The notes under the pieces were generated by a model. That model was not told the DNA's origin and did not search any database. It worked only from the letters and a program-made list of their open reading frames with translations. The position numbers and the translations under genes were made by a program. Shown in pieces: positions 33,537 through 42,125 of a DNA stretch of 64,000 nt. This DNA is from Allobosea psychrotolerans (lineage in GTDB: Bacteria > Pseudomonadota > Alphaproteobacteria > Rhizobiales > Beijerinckiaceae), in assembly GCF_002917105.1 (NCBI RefSeq), contig NZ_PQFZ01000018.1, positions 47,127-111,126 of the forward strand, written 5' to 3'. How positions within the stretch are numbered: position 1 is the first letter of the stretch; every line of letters starts with the position of its first letter.

Positions 33537-33592
33537 ATGATGCATCGGCTTGTCCCGAAAACCGGTTCCCACTTTTCGGGCCGGTGCTCTAG
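33537..33592. repeat. Palindromic repeat copy, second of a pair
   Basis: CCCGAAAACCGGTTCCCACTTTTCGGG forms a near-perfect stem with the same core as the copy at 33482; outer GCATCGG/CCGGTGC arms extend it. The pair sits before the small membrane-protein gene. Confidence 0.8.
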
Positions 33593-33615
33593 CCTGGACT
33601 CAACTGGAGACGGCG

Positions 33616-33903
33616 ATGGGCAGGCTTCTTCTCGGGGCGATACGCAGCGGCCTCTGGGGTTTGCTGCTGGGGCCGCTGATTGCCCTCCTGCTCGTATTCG
33701 CGGCGATGATCTTCGACCCGAAATGCGGCGTGGGCGATTCCGGCGGCTGCGCCATGGGGTTGGTGACGGCACCTCTCGCCATCGCCCTGCCGAGTTTCGG
33801 GTTGTTTTTCGCAATCGGGCTGGCGCGCGGCCTGTGGCGGCAGCGGCCGCGCGATCTACGGGCGTCGATCGAGCGCCTGCGCAATTGGGGCCGAGACGAT
33901 TGA
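33616..33903 (+). CDS. Small membrane protein
   Basis: 95 residues from ATG 33616, with CTGGAGACGGCG before it; the upstream extension to 33550 is encoded by the palindromic repeat and not used. Two hydrophobic segments (LLLGPLIALLLVFAAMIF and APLAIALPSFGLFFAIGLA) are separated by a Cys-containing loop (KCGVGDSGGC). The C-terminus is basic and cytoplasmic. Family and function are not recognised. Confidence 0.6.
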   Translation: MGRLLLGAIRSGLWGLLLGPLIALLLVFAAMIFDPKCGVGDSGGCAMGLVTAPLAIALPSFGLFFAIGLARGLWRQRPRDLRASIERLRNWGRDD

Positions 33904-33912
33904 GAGCTGAAC

Positions 33913-34128
33913 TCAGGCGCGCTTGAGGAACTCGGTCTTCAACACGAGGCCCTTCACCTTCTCGGCATTGCACTCGATCTCGCCCGGATCGTCGGTCAGG
34001 CGGATGTTCTTGACCAGCGTGCCGCGTTTCAGCGTGACCGATGTGCCCTTGACCTTCAGATCCTTGATCAAGGTCACGGAATCGCCGTCCTTCAGCACCG
34101 TGCCGTTGCTGTCCCTGACGTCGCTCAT
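33913..34128 (-). CDS. PhnA/YjdM-like domain protein
   Basis: 71 residues from ATG 34128 (MSDVRDSNGTVL); 16 extra codons upstream lack support. The sequence DSNGTVLKDGDSVTLIKDLKVKG and IRLTDDPGEIECNAE match the PhnA (YjdM) C-terminal domain. The zinc-ribbon half of longer relatives is absent, which is common in this group. Despite the name, a role in phosphonate use is not established. Confidence 0.88.
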   Translation of the reverse strand: MSDVRDSNGTVLKDGDSVTLIKDLKVKGTSVTLKRGTLVKNIRLTDDPGEIECNAEKVKGLVLKTEFLKRA

Positions 34129-34195
34129 GGCAATTCCCGAAAGCTGAAGCCTTGGCGCGCTAAAGGTGCAGCGCACGCGCGCAAGGCGGGTGAAA

Positions 34196-34265
34196 TGGCA
34201 AGACCGGCTGGATTCGAACCAACGACCAGCGGCCGGGAAGGCTTAGCGCCTTGGCTGATCCGACA
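34196..34265 (-). pseudogene. tRNA-like fragment (3' half of a tRNA, probably Arg)
   Basis: On the minus strand the segment ends in a good T-arm (GTTGG-TTCGAAT-CCAGC), an acceptor 3' strand CGGTCTT and GCCA. The matching 5' acceptor strand (AAGACCG) is missing, and the anticodon stem does not pair. A 27-base tract (34204-34230) differs in one base from the tRNA-Arg at 35379-35405. It is not a functional tRNA. Confidence 0.6.
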
Positions 34266-34340
34266 AGACCCCTCCAACGCAGGCGTCCTATAGCGACCTG
34301 CCTTTCCCGGGACAAGTTCGAAGGGCTTGCGCGGCGCCGC

Positions 34341-35063
34341 TCAGGACATCAGAAAGGCACGCAGCCGCACGCCTGCCATCACCGGCACCGGCTTGATCCC
34401 TCCGACGACGCGCTGGAAGCCACGCCCGGCGAGGTTGTTGCCCTGGCCGATCGGCAGCTCGAACATCAGCACGGAGAAATAGCCGCCGAGACCGGTCACG
34501 AGCGCATAAATCTGGAACCCCATGGCGCGCGTGCCCAAGGCGGCCGCGATCTCGCCCGGGGTCCAGACGGCCGCGGGGTTGAAAGCGGTCAGGTCTCCCG
34601 CCGCGCCCGCCTCCGCTGCAAAGGTCCGCTTCACCTTCGTGCTGGCCGCGGGATTGTTGTCGATGGTGCCGACATGTGCGACCTTCGCGCCGCCATCAGT
34701 CCAGGTCGCAATCAGGCAGCCGCTCATCGGCCCGGTCAGGACATCGCCACCGGCAAGCGGCATGGTGGTGGTACGGCCGGCGACATATGAAAGCCAGCGA
34801 TAGGGGATCGGCTGCCCCATCCTCAGGCCCAGCGAATTGGCGTGGAAGTTCGCCAGGATCTGGTCGTCCATCCCGTCATAATTTATCGGGTTCGGCGACA
34901 AGGGCGGCGTCGGTATCACGGCGCCGTTATTGTCGCTGGTTTGTGAGCGCGGCGGCATCCATTTCAGCCGAACGCCACGACGTAGGTAGCTTTCCAGCAT
35001 CAACTGGCCCCCCCAGAGCCGCCCAAGGATACCCGCGCAGCCGAAAGCATAACGCAAGGTCAT
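34341..35063 (-). CDS. Unrecognised protein, 240 residues
   Basis: Start ATG 35063, with only a weak GAG ribosome site; a Met at 35000 is an alternative. I do not recognise a family. No signal peptide is clear. The middle has SGCLIATWTDGGAKVAHVGTIDN, a Gly-rich stretch suggesting a beta-rich domain, and the C-terminus FELPIGQGNNLAGRGFQ is conserved-looking. The gene lies alone between the tRNA-like fragment and tRNA-Arg, which form a direct repeat about 1.2 kb apart. It may be cargo of a small inserted segment (inference). Confidence 0.6.
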   Translation of the reverse strand: MTLRYAFGCAGILGRLWGGQLMLESYLRRGVRLKWMPPRSQTSDNNGAVIPTPPLSPNPINYDGMDDQILANFHANSLGLRMGQPIPYRWLSYVAGRTTTMPLAGGDVLTGPMSGCLIATWTDGGAKVAHVGTIDNNPAASTKVKRTFAAEAGAAGDLTAFNPAAVWTPGEIAAALGTRAMGFQIYALVTGLGGYFSVLMFELPIGQGNNLAGRGFQRVVGGIKPVPVMAGVRLRAFLMS

Positions 35064-35370
35064 CTCAAGCTATGAGCCTGCTGACGGGGCAACAAGCTTT
35101 TTCGTCGTGCACTCGCGCAGCAGCGAGGCGCACGGCAGCGGCGCATCCGACCCCGGGGTTCAGGTCGCGAAGCTGGCCAACGGAATTGGGACCTCGCACG
35201 CCCTTCATGACACATGCGCCCTGCTCGACACGGCCATCGAATTCGGCAAGACCCGCCTGGTTGATGGTGCCTGGGTCGCGCTGGGAGCGATTCGAGAAAG
35301 CGAGTTGGAAGGCGGCAACCTCCTTCCAACTGTCCGAGGCCGCCGCATTGGCGAAAACCCAGGTGAAATA
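35064..35370. other. Gene-free gap
   Basis: No convincing gene lies here. Overlapping frames on both strands lack family features; one frame runs through the tRNA gene. Confidence 0.4.
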
Positions 35371-35447
35371 TGGCGAGCCCGGCTGGATTCGAACCAGCGA
35401 CCAGCAGCTTAGAAGGCTGCTGCTCTATCCATCTGAGCTACGGGCCC
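35371..35447 (-). tRNA. tRNA-Arg (anticodon UCU)
   Basis: Cloverleaf on the minus strand: acceptor GGGCCCG pairing with CGGGCTC (one G-U), D-arm GCTC...GAGC, anticodon stem GCAGC/GCTGC with loop CTTCTAA, T-arm GCTGG-TTCGAAT-CCAGC. Encoded discriminator G and CCA. Anticodon TCT reads AGA. Confidence 0.95.
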
Positions 35448-35518
35448 GTGGGCTTAGGCGCAAGCGCCCTCGCCTGTCTGGAAAGCTCGCGCGCCGCACA
35501 GGAGGCGGCACGTGTTGA

Positions 35519-35824
35519 TCAGTGCGTCCACTGTCCGACGCGGCTGAACTTGAAATTATCGGCATAGGCCATCGAGCGGCGCTTGGCCTCATGAGGCTGC
35601 TCGACCCGGTAGGCGATGCCGTTGCGCGTCGCGTAGGCGACGGCTTCCGCCTCGGTATCGAACCAGAGCTTGAGCTGGCTCTTCATGTCGCCCGACGAGG
35701 TCCAGCCCATCAGCGGTTCGATCTCGCGCGGACGCTCCGGCTCATATTCCAGCAGCCAGCGATCGGTCTTGGCGGTGCCGGACTGCATCGCAGTGCGGGC
35801 GGGGCGGTAAATGCGTGCGGTCAT
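35519..35824 (-). CDS. ETC complex I subunit (NDUFS4-like)
   Basis: 101 residues from ATG 35824. The TARIYRPARTAMQSGTAKTD start, WLLEYEPERP, and GWTSSGDMKSQL with the C-terminal FSRVGQW match the NDUFS4 (18 kDa/AQDQ) accessory subunit of NADH dehydrogenase found in alphaproteobacteria and mitochondria. It stabilises the N-module of complex I. As usual in this order it is encoded away from the nuo operon. It lies between two tRNA genes. Confidence 0.92.
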   Translation of the reverse strand: MTARIYRPARTAMQSGTAKTDRWLLEYEPERPREIEPLMGWTSSGDMKSQLKLWFDTEAEAVAYATRNGIAYRVEQPHEAKRRSMAYADNFKFSRVGQWTH

Positions 35825-35892
35825 GGTCTCGCTCGGCCGTCACCAGAATTGCCCAGGCCCGCCTGTGGCGAACCGTTTCGAAACGAGGAGGC

Positions 35893-35969
35893 TGGTCGGG
35901 GCACCAGGATTCGAACCTGGGACCCTCTGCTCCCAAAGCAGATGCGCTACCGGGCTGCGCTATACCCCG
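35893..35969 (-). tRNA. tRNA-Pro (anticodon UGG)
   Basis: Minus-strand cloverleaf: acceptor CGGGGTA, anticodon stem TCTGC/GCAGA with loop TTTGGGA, T-arm CCAGG-TTCGAAT-CCTGG, discriminator A and encoded CCA. Anticodon TGG reads CCA and other Pro codons by wobble. Confidence 0.95.
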
Positions 35970-36087
35970 ACTGAGCCATTCCTCGCGTCGCGGTTGGCTA
36001 TCACGGCGCGGGCTTGCGCCGCAAGCGAAAGCCAAGATTCAAACGATGAGAAGAATCAGCCGACCGCCGAATCAGCGGCCGAACCGC

Positions 36088-36564
36088 TCAACGCTTGAAC
36101 AAGACATGCTCGACCTTGTCGCCGGGCTTGATGCCGAGCTTCTCGGCGACGCCGCCATTGATCTCCAGTACCGAGAGCACCGGCTCGCCCGAGGGAATCG
36201 TGCGGGTCGACAGCGGCTCCGTGCGCTCCGCGATGCGCGAGATCGTGCCGTTGGCGCGGATGAAGAGCATATCGAGCGGGATATAGGTGTTCTGCATCCA
36301 CATCGCGACCGGTTCGGTGCGGGCGAAATCGAACAGCATGCCGCGATCCTCGGGCATGTAGTTGCGGTACATCAGCCCCTTGGCCCGCTGGTCGGGCGTG
36401 CGCATGACCTCGACCTGGAAAACATGGCGCGTGCCGCCGCTGACGATGACAAGCTGCTCGAGCCCGGCTGCCGGAGCCCCGGCTTGCGCCAGAGCGGCAG
36501 ACGGCCCTGTCGCCAGGGCGATCCAGGCAAGGCAAGCGGTAATGAAAGACAAGGCGGCCCGCAT
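36088..36564 (-). CDS. DUF192 exported protein
   Basis: 158 residues. A signal peptide (cleavage near ALAQ27) leads into the DUF192 barrel: EVMRTPDQRAKGLMYRN, GMLFDF, MWMQNTYIPLDMLFI, and GVAEKLGIKPGDKVEH at the end. The family is exported, small and widely conserved; its function is not defined. The Tyr/Met-rich centre is typical. It lies divergent from the large exported gene at 36746. Confidence 0.92.
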   Translation of the reverse strand: MRAALSFITACLAWIALATGPSAALAQAGAPAAGLEQLVIVSGGTRHVFQVEVMRTPDQRAKGLMYRNYMPEDRGMLFDFARTEPVAMWMQNTYIPLDMLFIRANGTISRIAERTEPLSTRTIPSGEPVLSVLEINGGVAEKLGIKPGDKVEHVLFKR

Positions 36565-36745
36565 GGCTTAGTGCTCCCCGGCTGCGGCAAACGACGCCCT
36601 CTCTCGACCCGGGAGATGGCGAATTTCCGACAGATACCGGCGATAGCTCGGAATTGGTCAAGTATTTCGTCGCGCACAGCCTGTCGCCCCGCTTCCCTTC
36701 GTCGCGGCGTTGCGGCAGGGTCGCGCACCCAAACGGGAGAGTTTC

Positions 36746-38671
36746 ATGATCGCTTTGCCCCTCCAACGGCTCACGAGCTACCGCAGCGCGGCTCTTGCCA
36801 CTATCCTGATCGCGCTCGCGCAGCAGCCGGCCTGGGCTGCCGATTTCCAGATCGACGGGCTGAAGTTCGATTTCGGCGCCGTGGTGATCACCGCGCCCAA
36901 GATCGACGTGAAAGGTTCGGCGCTGGAGCGCGAGGCTTTCGTCTCCCTGTTCAACGCCAGCACCGGCGAAAGCGCCGTCTCCCGCATGAGCAAGCTCAAC
37001 GCCGCCGAGATCAGCGCGCCGGAGCTGACCATCGAGCAGGCGATCGGCGATCAAAAGCAGGTCACGCGCTATCGCGATATCCGCTTTTCCGATGTGAAGG
37101 ATGGCAAGATCGGTCGCGGCACCGCAGCGAGCGGCACGGTTACGGCGACGCTTCCCGCCAGCGCAAAGCCCGCAACGCCGCCCTCCCCCGGCGGCGCGCT
37201 CGGCGACGCCGCCAAGGCCATCGCCGGTGGCGCAAGCGCCGGCCCGACCTCCATCAACGGCCAGTTGCTCCGCACCAGCTTCGAGGCGCTGGACCTGAAG
37301 CACATGGCGCGCGTGCTGACCGAGAAGGCGCAACCTGGCGTCACTGAAGCGATGCTGCCGGTATTCGGCCGCTTCGAGCAGGAGGGCTACACGCTCGATA
37401 TGGGCGCGGCCGGCAAGATCTCGCTCGGCAAGACGACGGGGCGCGGTTTTGCCGCCAGGGTCGGCGACGAGCCGCTCGGCGAGGTGGTCACGCGGCTCAT
37501 GGCCATGTCGGAGGCTCAGGCAAAAGCCGCCAGGGAACCCGGAGCCAAGCCGCCTTCGCTGAAGAGCGAGGAAGACCGGCGCATGGGCCTGTCCCTGCTC
37601 TCGCTCTACGACAATTTCTCCTATGGCAGCGGCGAGGCGCGCGACATGGCGATGACCATCGTCACGCCGGCGACGCCCAGCGCCAAATCCGAGACCGTCG
37701 ACATGAAGATCGCGCGGATCGCCTTCGGCGAGGACGCGCCGGCGAAGTCGGGCTTCGCGGTCGAGGGTCTGCAATTCGCTGCGGGCGGCGCCAAGGGCCA
37801 GATCGATTCGCTGAGCCATTCCGGCTTCGCGATGGGCTCTGTCCTTAGCGAATTGAAGGCACTGCTCGCCAAGCCCGATGCCGAGATCGACACAATTGAT
37901 TTCCGCAAGTTCATCCCAACCATCGGGACGCTGCGCCTGGACGGGCTTTCGGTCGACGTGCCGCAACCAGGCAAGCCCGGACAGCCCGCGCTGGCGCCGC
38001 TGAAGGTAGCCTTGAAAACCTTCGAGCTGAAGGCCGGCGAACAGCTCAACGGCGTTCCCACCAGCCTGGGCCTGACAATCGACAACCTGCTGGCCCCTGT
38101 CACGGAAGCCAGCGGCAATCCGGCCGCGCGCGACCTGATCGCCATGGGCTACCGCATGCTCGACCTCTCCGCCAAGATCGACCTCGCCTGGGAGGCGGCG
38201 CGCAATGAGCTCGCCATCCGCGCGATCTCGTTCGGCGGAACTGGAATGGGCAAGCTCGAGGCCAAGGGCACGCTCGGCAACGTCACCAAGGATCTGTTCT
38301 CGAGCGATCTCGCCTTGGCTCAGGTTGCGGCGCTCGGCGCGACCGCGCGCCTGGTCGAGGCGAAGCTGCAGAATCAGGGCCTGTTCGAAAAGCTGCTCGA
38401 CAATGAGGCGCGCAAGGCCAAGCGCAAGCCTGAGGATCTGCGCCGCGAATACGCCATGATGGCGAGTCTGGGACTTGCCGCCATCCTGGGCCCGTCCGAC
38501 GCCGCCAAGACGCTGACGGCGGCGGTTTCACGCTTCGTCGCCAAGCCGGGGACGCTTACCGTCCAGGCCAACGCGAAGTCCGGCAGCGGGCTCGGCCTCG
38601 CCGATGTGATCACGCTCTCGGATCCGACCGAGATCTTCGACAAGATCGATCTCACAGCCAATGCCGAGTGA
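36746..38671 (+). CDS. Large exported protein, family not recognised
   Basis: 641 residues from ATG 36746, with GGGAGAGTTTC before it. A signal peptide ends near AWA-A31. The mature part is mostly helical or mixed, without cysteine clusters or membrane segments. Two similar stretches, an early KIDVKGSALEREAFVSLF part and a later FRKFIPTIGTLRLDGLSV part, hint at internal repetition, as in AsmA- or DUF2125-like periplasmic proteins; I cannot name the family. It stands alone; the next gene overlaps its stop. Confidence 0.7.
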   Translation: MIALPLQRLTSYRSAALATILIALAQQPAWAADFQIDGLKFDFGAVVITAPKIDVKGSALEREAFVSLFNASTGESAVSRMSKLNAAEISAPELTIEQAIGDQKQVTRYRDIRFSDVKDGKIGRGTAASGTVTATLPASAKPATPPSPGGALGDAAKAIAGGASAGPTSINGQLLRTSFEALDLKHMARVLTEKAQPGVTEAMLPVFGRFEQEGYTLDMGAAGKISLGKTTGRGFAARVGDEPLGEVVTRLMAMSEAQAKAAREPGAKPPSLKSEEDRRMGLSLLSLYDNFSYGSGEARDMAMTIVTPATPSAKSETVDMKIARIAFGEDAPAKSGFAVEGLQFAAGGAKGQIDSLSHSGFAMGSVLSELKALLAKPDAEIDTIDFRKFIPTIGTLRLDGLSVDVPQPGKPGQPALAPLKVALKTFELKAGEQLNGVPTSLGLTIDNLLAPVTEASGNPAARDLIAMGYRMLDLSAKIDLAWEAARNELAIRAISFGGTGMGKLEAKGTLGNVTKDLFSSDLALAQVAALGATARLVEAKLQNQGLFEKLLDNEARKAKRKPEDLRREYAMMASLGLAAILGPSDAAKTLTAAVSRFVAKPGTLTVQANAKSGSGLGLADVITLSDPTEIFDKIDLTANAE

Positions 38672-39473
38672 ACAAGGGCGTTTTCGAGCGAAACGGACAC
38701 CGGTTCGCGTGAAGGAAACGCTTTCAAACAAGGGCCTGGAGCAATTGAACGATCCAATTGGATCGGAAACTGCTCCAGGCGGCATACTGCCGCCGGAAGA
38801 CGAGGACTGGCGCCCAGGCCCGCTCGCAGCCTGGTGGTCGGGCCTGGCCCCGGCGCTGCGCGGCGTCCTGCGCCGCCACCTCAACCCCGACAACCAGACG
38901 CGGCTGCATCTGGCGCGGCTGATCGGGCGGCGACCCGGCCAGATCGCGGTCGGAGCCTATACCTATGGCCGGCCGAAGGTGCGCTTTCCCGAGAGCGGCG
39001 TTCGCCTGCGCATCGGCCGCTACGGCTCGATCGCCGATGGTGTCGAAATCCTGCTCGGCGGCAATCACCGGCTCGATTGGGCGACGACCTACCCCTTCCC
39101 GGCCCTGCCCCGGCTCTGGCCGGAAGCAGCCGGGATCAGCGGCAGCGACACCTCGCGCGGCGACGTCATCATCGGGCACGATGTCTGGCTCGGCTCGCAA
39201 TGCATGGTGATGTCGGGCGTCACGATCGGCCATGGCGCGGTGGTGGCGGCGCGCGCCGTGGTGACGCGCGACGTGCCCGCCTATGCCATCGTCGCCGGCA
39301 ATCCGGCGCGGGTGGTCAGGATGCGCTTCGAGGATGCGCAGATCACGGCGCTCCTGGCGACACGCTGGTGGGACCTGCCGCGGGACCAGGTCGCCGACCT
39401 GCTGCCGCTCCTGATGTCAGGGCAAATCGAAGAGCTCGTGGCTAAGATCAACCGCAGAGCAGGCGGCGCTTGA
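38661..39473 (+). CDS. CatB-type hexapeptide O-acetyltransferase
   Basis: Open from ATG 38661 to 39473, 270 residues, of which the first 40 or so are encoded by a palindromic repeat (38681-38781). The true start may be downstream. The left-handed beta-helix carries the xxx-hexapeptide pattern: IGRYGSIADGVEILLGGNHRLDW, and the catalytic-site region GDVIIGHDVWLGSQCMVMSG and ARAVVTRDVPAYAIVAGNPA. It should acetylate a sugar on a polysaccharide. It overlaps the preceding gene's stop, and its 3' end overlaps the convergent acyltransferase by 26 bases. Confidence 0.82.
   Translation: MPSEQGRFRAKRTPVRVKETLSNKGLEQLNDPIGSETAPGGILPPEDEDWRPGPLAAWWSGLAPALRGVLRRHLNPDNQTRLHLARLIGRRPGQIAVGAYTYGRPKVRFPESGVRLRIGRYGSIADGVEILLGGNHRLDWATTYPFPALPRLWPEAAGISGSDTSRGDVIIGHDVWLGSQCMVMSGVTIGHGAVVAARAVVTRDVPAYAIVAGNPARVVRMRFEDAQITALLATRWWDLPRDQVADLLPLLMSGQIEELVAKINRRAGGA
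38681..38781. repeat. Palindromic repeat running into a coding start
   Basis: GCGAAACGGACACCGGTTCGCG and GCAATTGAACGATCCAATTGGATCGG with outer GCCTGGAGCA/TGCTCCAGGC arms (the second arm pairs with the first) make a composite palindrome. It overlaps the 5' part of the acetyltransferase frame. Confidence 0.65.
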
Positions 39474-40500
39474 GCCCGAGCGCCGGGTTCTCGACGAAGT
39501 GCCAGCTCGCTGCAGCCAGGAGCAGGGTCAGCAACAAGGATGGCGCGAGCAGGGTCAGCGCACCGGTCGCGGGAAACAGCGCATAGAAGACCTGCTGTAT
39601 GGGCCAGCCATAAAGATAGACGCCATAGGAAAAATCGGCCGCGGGGGTGCTGCGCCAGGCTGTCAGGGCCGGTGCCAGAGCCAGCACGATCACGCCCCAG
39701 GCCGTAACCGAGAAGAGCGCGGCCTTATAGAGCGGCGTCCGCGCCAGCAGCGCGACAAGGATCGCAAGCCCGCAAAGCCCCCAGACGGATAGCGGCACGC
39801 GCTCGCGCCAGAGATAGATCAGACCCCCGGCCACAAAGATCAGCGGCAACCGCAACCCGGTCTCCACCCCCTTGGCGCCGTTGGGCGCGATGATCTCGCG
39901 CAGGACGACGGCGGCCAGCAGCAAGCCCCAGAGGCAAAGCACCCAGCTGCGCCGACACAACAATCCCGCCAGGCCCGCGACAAGCACGCCGAGATAGCAG
40001 AGGCACTCATATTTCAGCGTCCAGACCGTCCCCATCGGAAAGGACAGCGGATTCTGGTCGAAGACGCCTGGTAGCGCTGCCGCGCTCTTGAAGGTGGTCA
40101 GCGTGCCCCAGATGAAACGCCAGAGCTGTCCATCCGCGAAATAGGACGCCCGATCGAGGCTGGTCATCATGGTTCCGATGACGAGTGAAACGAACAGGGT
40201 GGCCCCGACCAGGCCAGGCACGATCCTGAGCAGGCGGGCCAGCCCGAAGTCGCGCCAGCCGCGCCGCTCAAAGCTCATCGTCACCAGGAAGCCGGAAATG
40301 GCGAAGAAGCCGTTCACCGCATGCTCGCCGAGCGTGAAGCCGGTGGCGTGCATGAGCGGCTCGTCATCGACATGCCCCGTCGCCACGCTGAAAGCGTGCG
40401 AGACGACCACGGCAAGCGCCAGGACGAGGCGCAGAATTCCGAAATTATTCGAGCCGCAGACCATCCCGTCACCGACGCAACAGAAGCGCGCGGACGTCAC
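39448..40500 (-). CDS. Acyltransferase family 3 membrane protein
   Basis: 350 residues from GTG 40500, where GTGA overlaps the stop of the glycosyltransferase gene upstream; ATG 40464 is an alternative. About ten hydrophobic segments and the conserved N-terminal NFGILRLVLALAVVVSHAF, with the acyltransferase His, and a FAISGFLVTMSFERR motif fit OafA/NodX-type O-acetylases. They add acyl groups to polysaccharides or lipids from the cytoplasmic side. It belongs to one unit with the GT2 gene. Confidence 0.9.
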   Translation of the reverse strand: MTSARFCCVGDGMVCGSNNFGILRLVLALAVVVSHAFSVATGHVDDEPLMHATGFTLGEHAVNGFFAISGFLVTMSFERRGWRDFGLARLLRIVPGLVGATLFVSLVIGTMMTSLDRASYFADGQLWRFIWGTLTTFKSAAALPGVFDQNPLSFPMGTVWTLKYECLCYLGVLVAGLAGLLCRRSWVLCLWGLLLAAVVLREIIAPNGAKGVETGLRLPLIFVAGGLIYLWRERVPLSVWGLCGLAILVALLARTPLYKAALFSVTAWGVIVLALAPALTAWRSTPAADFSYGVYLYGWPIQQVFYALFPATGALTLLAPSLLLTLLLAAASWHFVENPALGLKRRLLCG

Positions 40501-41387
40501 GGCCTCGGCTCCAGCCCTTGCCGTGCTAGCGCGCTCGCTCTCCGCAACCAGGCCAGCGCGCCAGCGACGGAGCCGGCATGGGCGAACATCTTGTCTCGAT
40601 TCAAGATCAACCCGTAACCAATTGTTTTGAAGGCATTTTCAACGACCTTGAATAACCCGGGAGCCGGCAGGCCGAATTTTCTGGCGACATAGCGTTCCGA
40701 CCAGGCGAGGTGCCAGCGGGCCGTAAAGCGGCGCTGCGGCGAGGGTGCGCTGGAGCGGCCCCGTCCGTGCCGGGCTTCCGCCGCATCGACATGGATGAGG
40801 CTGTGGCCAGCGTCGCGCATGCGGCGGCAAAGGTCGTCATCCTCATAGAACAGGAAAATCGCCGGATCGAAGCCGCCCAGCGCCAGGAAGGTGTCGCGGT
40901 GAATCAGGAGGCAAGCGCCCGAGAGGAAAGGCAGGCAGGCATCCCCTTCCGGGATAACGGCCTCGCCGGGATGATTGAGGTAGGGCGGCGACAGTAACGA
41001 GCGAGGCTGCAGGAAGATGCGGCCGGAGGGTTCGACGATGCGCGGCGCAAGCATGCCGGCGTCGGGATAGCGTTTCGCGGCCGCCAGCAGCGCCGCCACC
41101 GCACCGCGCTGCAGTTCGAGATCGGGATTGACGATCAGCACGTAAGGCGTCTCGGCGGCGTTGACGCCGCGATTATTGGCGCGGCCATAGCCTTCGTTCA
41201 AGGTGTTGGCGAGCACCCGGGCGCCTTGCGCCTGTGCGATGGCGCAGGTCTCGTCCTGGCTGGCGTTGTCGACCACGATCGCCGGCACGCCTTCGCTCGC
41301 CAAAGCCGCCAGGCAGGCAGGCAGAACCTGGGCGCTGTCATAGGCGACCACGATGGCTGTGACGGCGTCTGCGAAAGCCTGCGACAT
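40497..41387 (-). CDS. Family 2 glycosyltransferase (rhamnosyltransferase-like)
   Basis: 296 residues from ATG 41387 (MSQAFADAVTAIVVAYDSA); the TTG further up is not preferred. IVVAYDSAQVLPACLAAL, IVVDNASQDET, and YVLIVNPDLELQRGAV give the GT-A motifs of the WbbL/rhamnosyltransferase group. A DDDLCRRMRDAG loop with the catalytic-base acidic residues and a final basic stretch complete it. It transfers a sugar in surface-polysaccharide assembly and precedes the acyltransferase gene by a 4-base overlap. Confidence 0.88.
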   Translation of the reverse strand: MSQAFADAVTAIVVAYDSAQVLPACLAALASEGVPAIVVDNASQDETCAIAQAQGARVLANTLNEGYGRANNRGVNAAETPYVLIVNPDLELQRGAVAALLAAAKRYPDAGMLAPRIVEPSGRIFLQPRSLLSPPYLNHPGEAVIPEGDACLPFLSGACLLIHRDTFLALGGFDPAIFLFYEDDDLCRRMRDAGHSLIHVDAAEARHGRGRSSAPSPQRRFTARWHLAWSERYVARKFGLPAPGLFKVVENAFKTIGYGLILNRDKMFAHAGSVAGALAWLRRASALARQGLEPRP

Positions 41388-41430
41388 GATGGCTGTTTGG
41401 CCGCAAGGCGTGGCCGCAAGCAAGCGAAAA

Positions 41431-41733
41431 TCAGCGCCGGGTCAGGAGCGCAAGCTCGCGCTGCACAGCAAGACGCTCCGCCGCCTCGCAACGGCGCGGC
41501 GCCTTGTAGGATTTCACCGCAAGGCTTGCCGAGGTCGAGACGAAACGCTGACGGTCTTCGCGCGCGACCCGCGCCAGCACGCCCTGGCGGTCCACCCTGA
41601 GCCCGCAATCATAGCCGCGCGACACCTGGGCCGCCGCGTATTCGGGCGTCCCGGGCAAGGCCGTGATGGTGCTGCTGCAGGCGGCGAGAGCAAGCAGGGA
41701 CAACCCCGCAAGGCATGACTTGGCGAAGGACAT
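41431..41733 (-). CDS. Lipoprotein, hypothetical
   Basis: 100 residues from ATG 41733. A signal with lipobox LAAC places the lipid Cys at 19. The mature part has a Cys pair (YDCGL and RRCEAAE) and a charged C-terminus. No family is recognised. A second small lipoprotein gene lies 15 bases upstream on the same strand. Confidence 0.6.
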   Translation of the reverse strand: MSFAKSCLAGLSLLALAACSSTITALPGTPEYAAAQVSRGYDCGLRVDRQGVLARVAREDRQRFVSTSASLAVKSYKAPRRCEAAERLAVQRELALLTRR

Positions 41734-41747
41734 CGGGCAGCCGTCGA

Positions 41748-42119
41748 TCAGAGCGCGTCGAAGCGCCCGGCCCGGACCCGCGCCATCCGCTCCTTGAGCG
41801 CGGCGCGTTCCTCGGGCGTGCAGGCTTGCGGACGGATGTCCTGGTTGATCGTCTCCGCCTCGGAAACCGTGACATAGGCCGAGCGTGCGCTGGCGATCTG
41901 GTCGGGCGTCGCGCCGCGCTCACGCTCGGAGTCGATGAAGCGCTCCAGCGTGCTGGCGCGCGGGTTTCCGGCCCGGCAGGCGATCGAGCGCGAGACGAGG
42001 CTGGCCAATTCCGCGCCCCTCCCCGCGCCGGGATTGGCCGAACCCTGGACGCAAGCCCCCAGCGGCAGCGCAAGCATACAGGCGAGCGCCAGCGGGCGCG
42101 CGACGACAGACGCAGGCAT
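41748..42119 (-). CDS. Lipoprotein, hypothetical
   Basis: 123 residues from ATG 42119. The signal carries the lipobox LGAC with Cys23. The mature part is helical and charged (TLERFIDSERERGATPDQIASARSAYV) and ends RAGRFDAL; two Cys (IACRAG and QACTPEE) may pair. The gene is six bases from the aspS stop and 15 bases from the next lipoprotein gene, so all three may be co-transcribed. Function unknown. Confidence 0.6.
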   Translation of the reverse strand: MPASVVARPLALACMLALPLGACVQGSANPGAGRGAELASLVSRSIACRAGNPRASTLERFIDSERERGATPDQIASARSAYVTVSEAETINQDIRPQACTPEERAALKERMARVRAGRFDAL

Positions 42120-42125
42120 CGAGGG

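Noticed and set aside
34196..34280. A working second tRNA-Arg
   Set aside because: The 5' acceptor strand does not pair with CGGTCTT and the anticodon stem fails; treated as a fragment.
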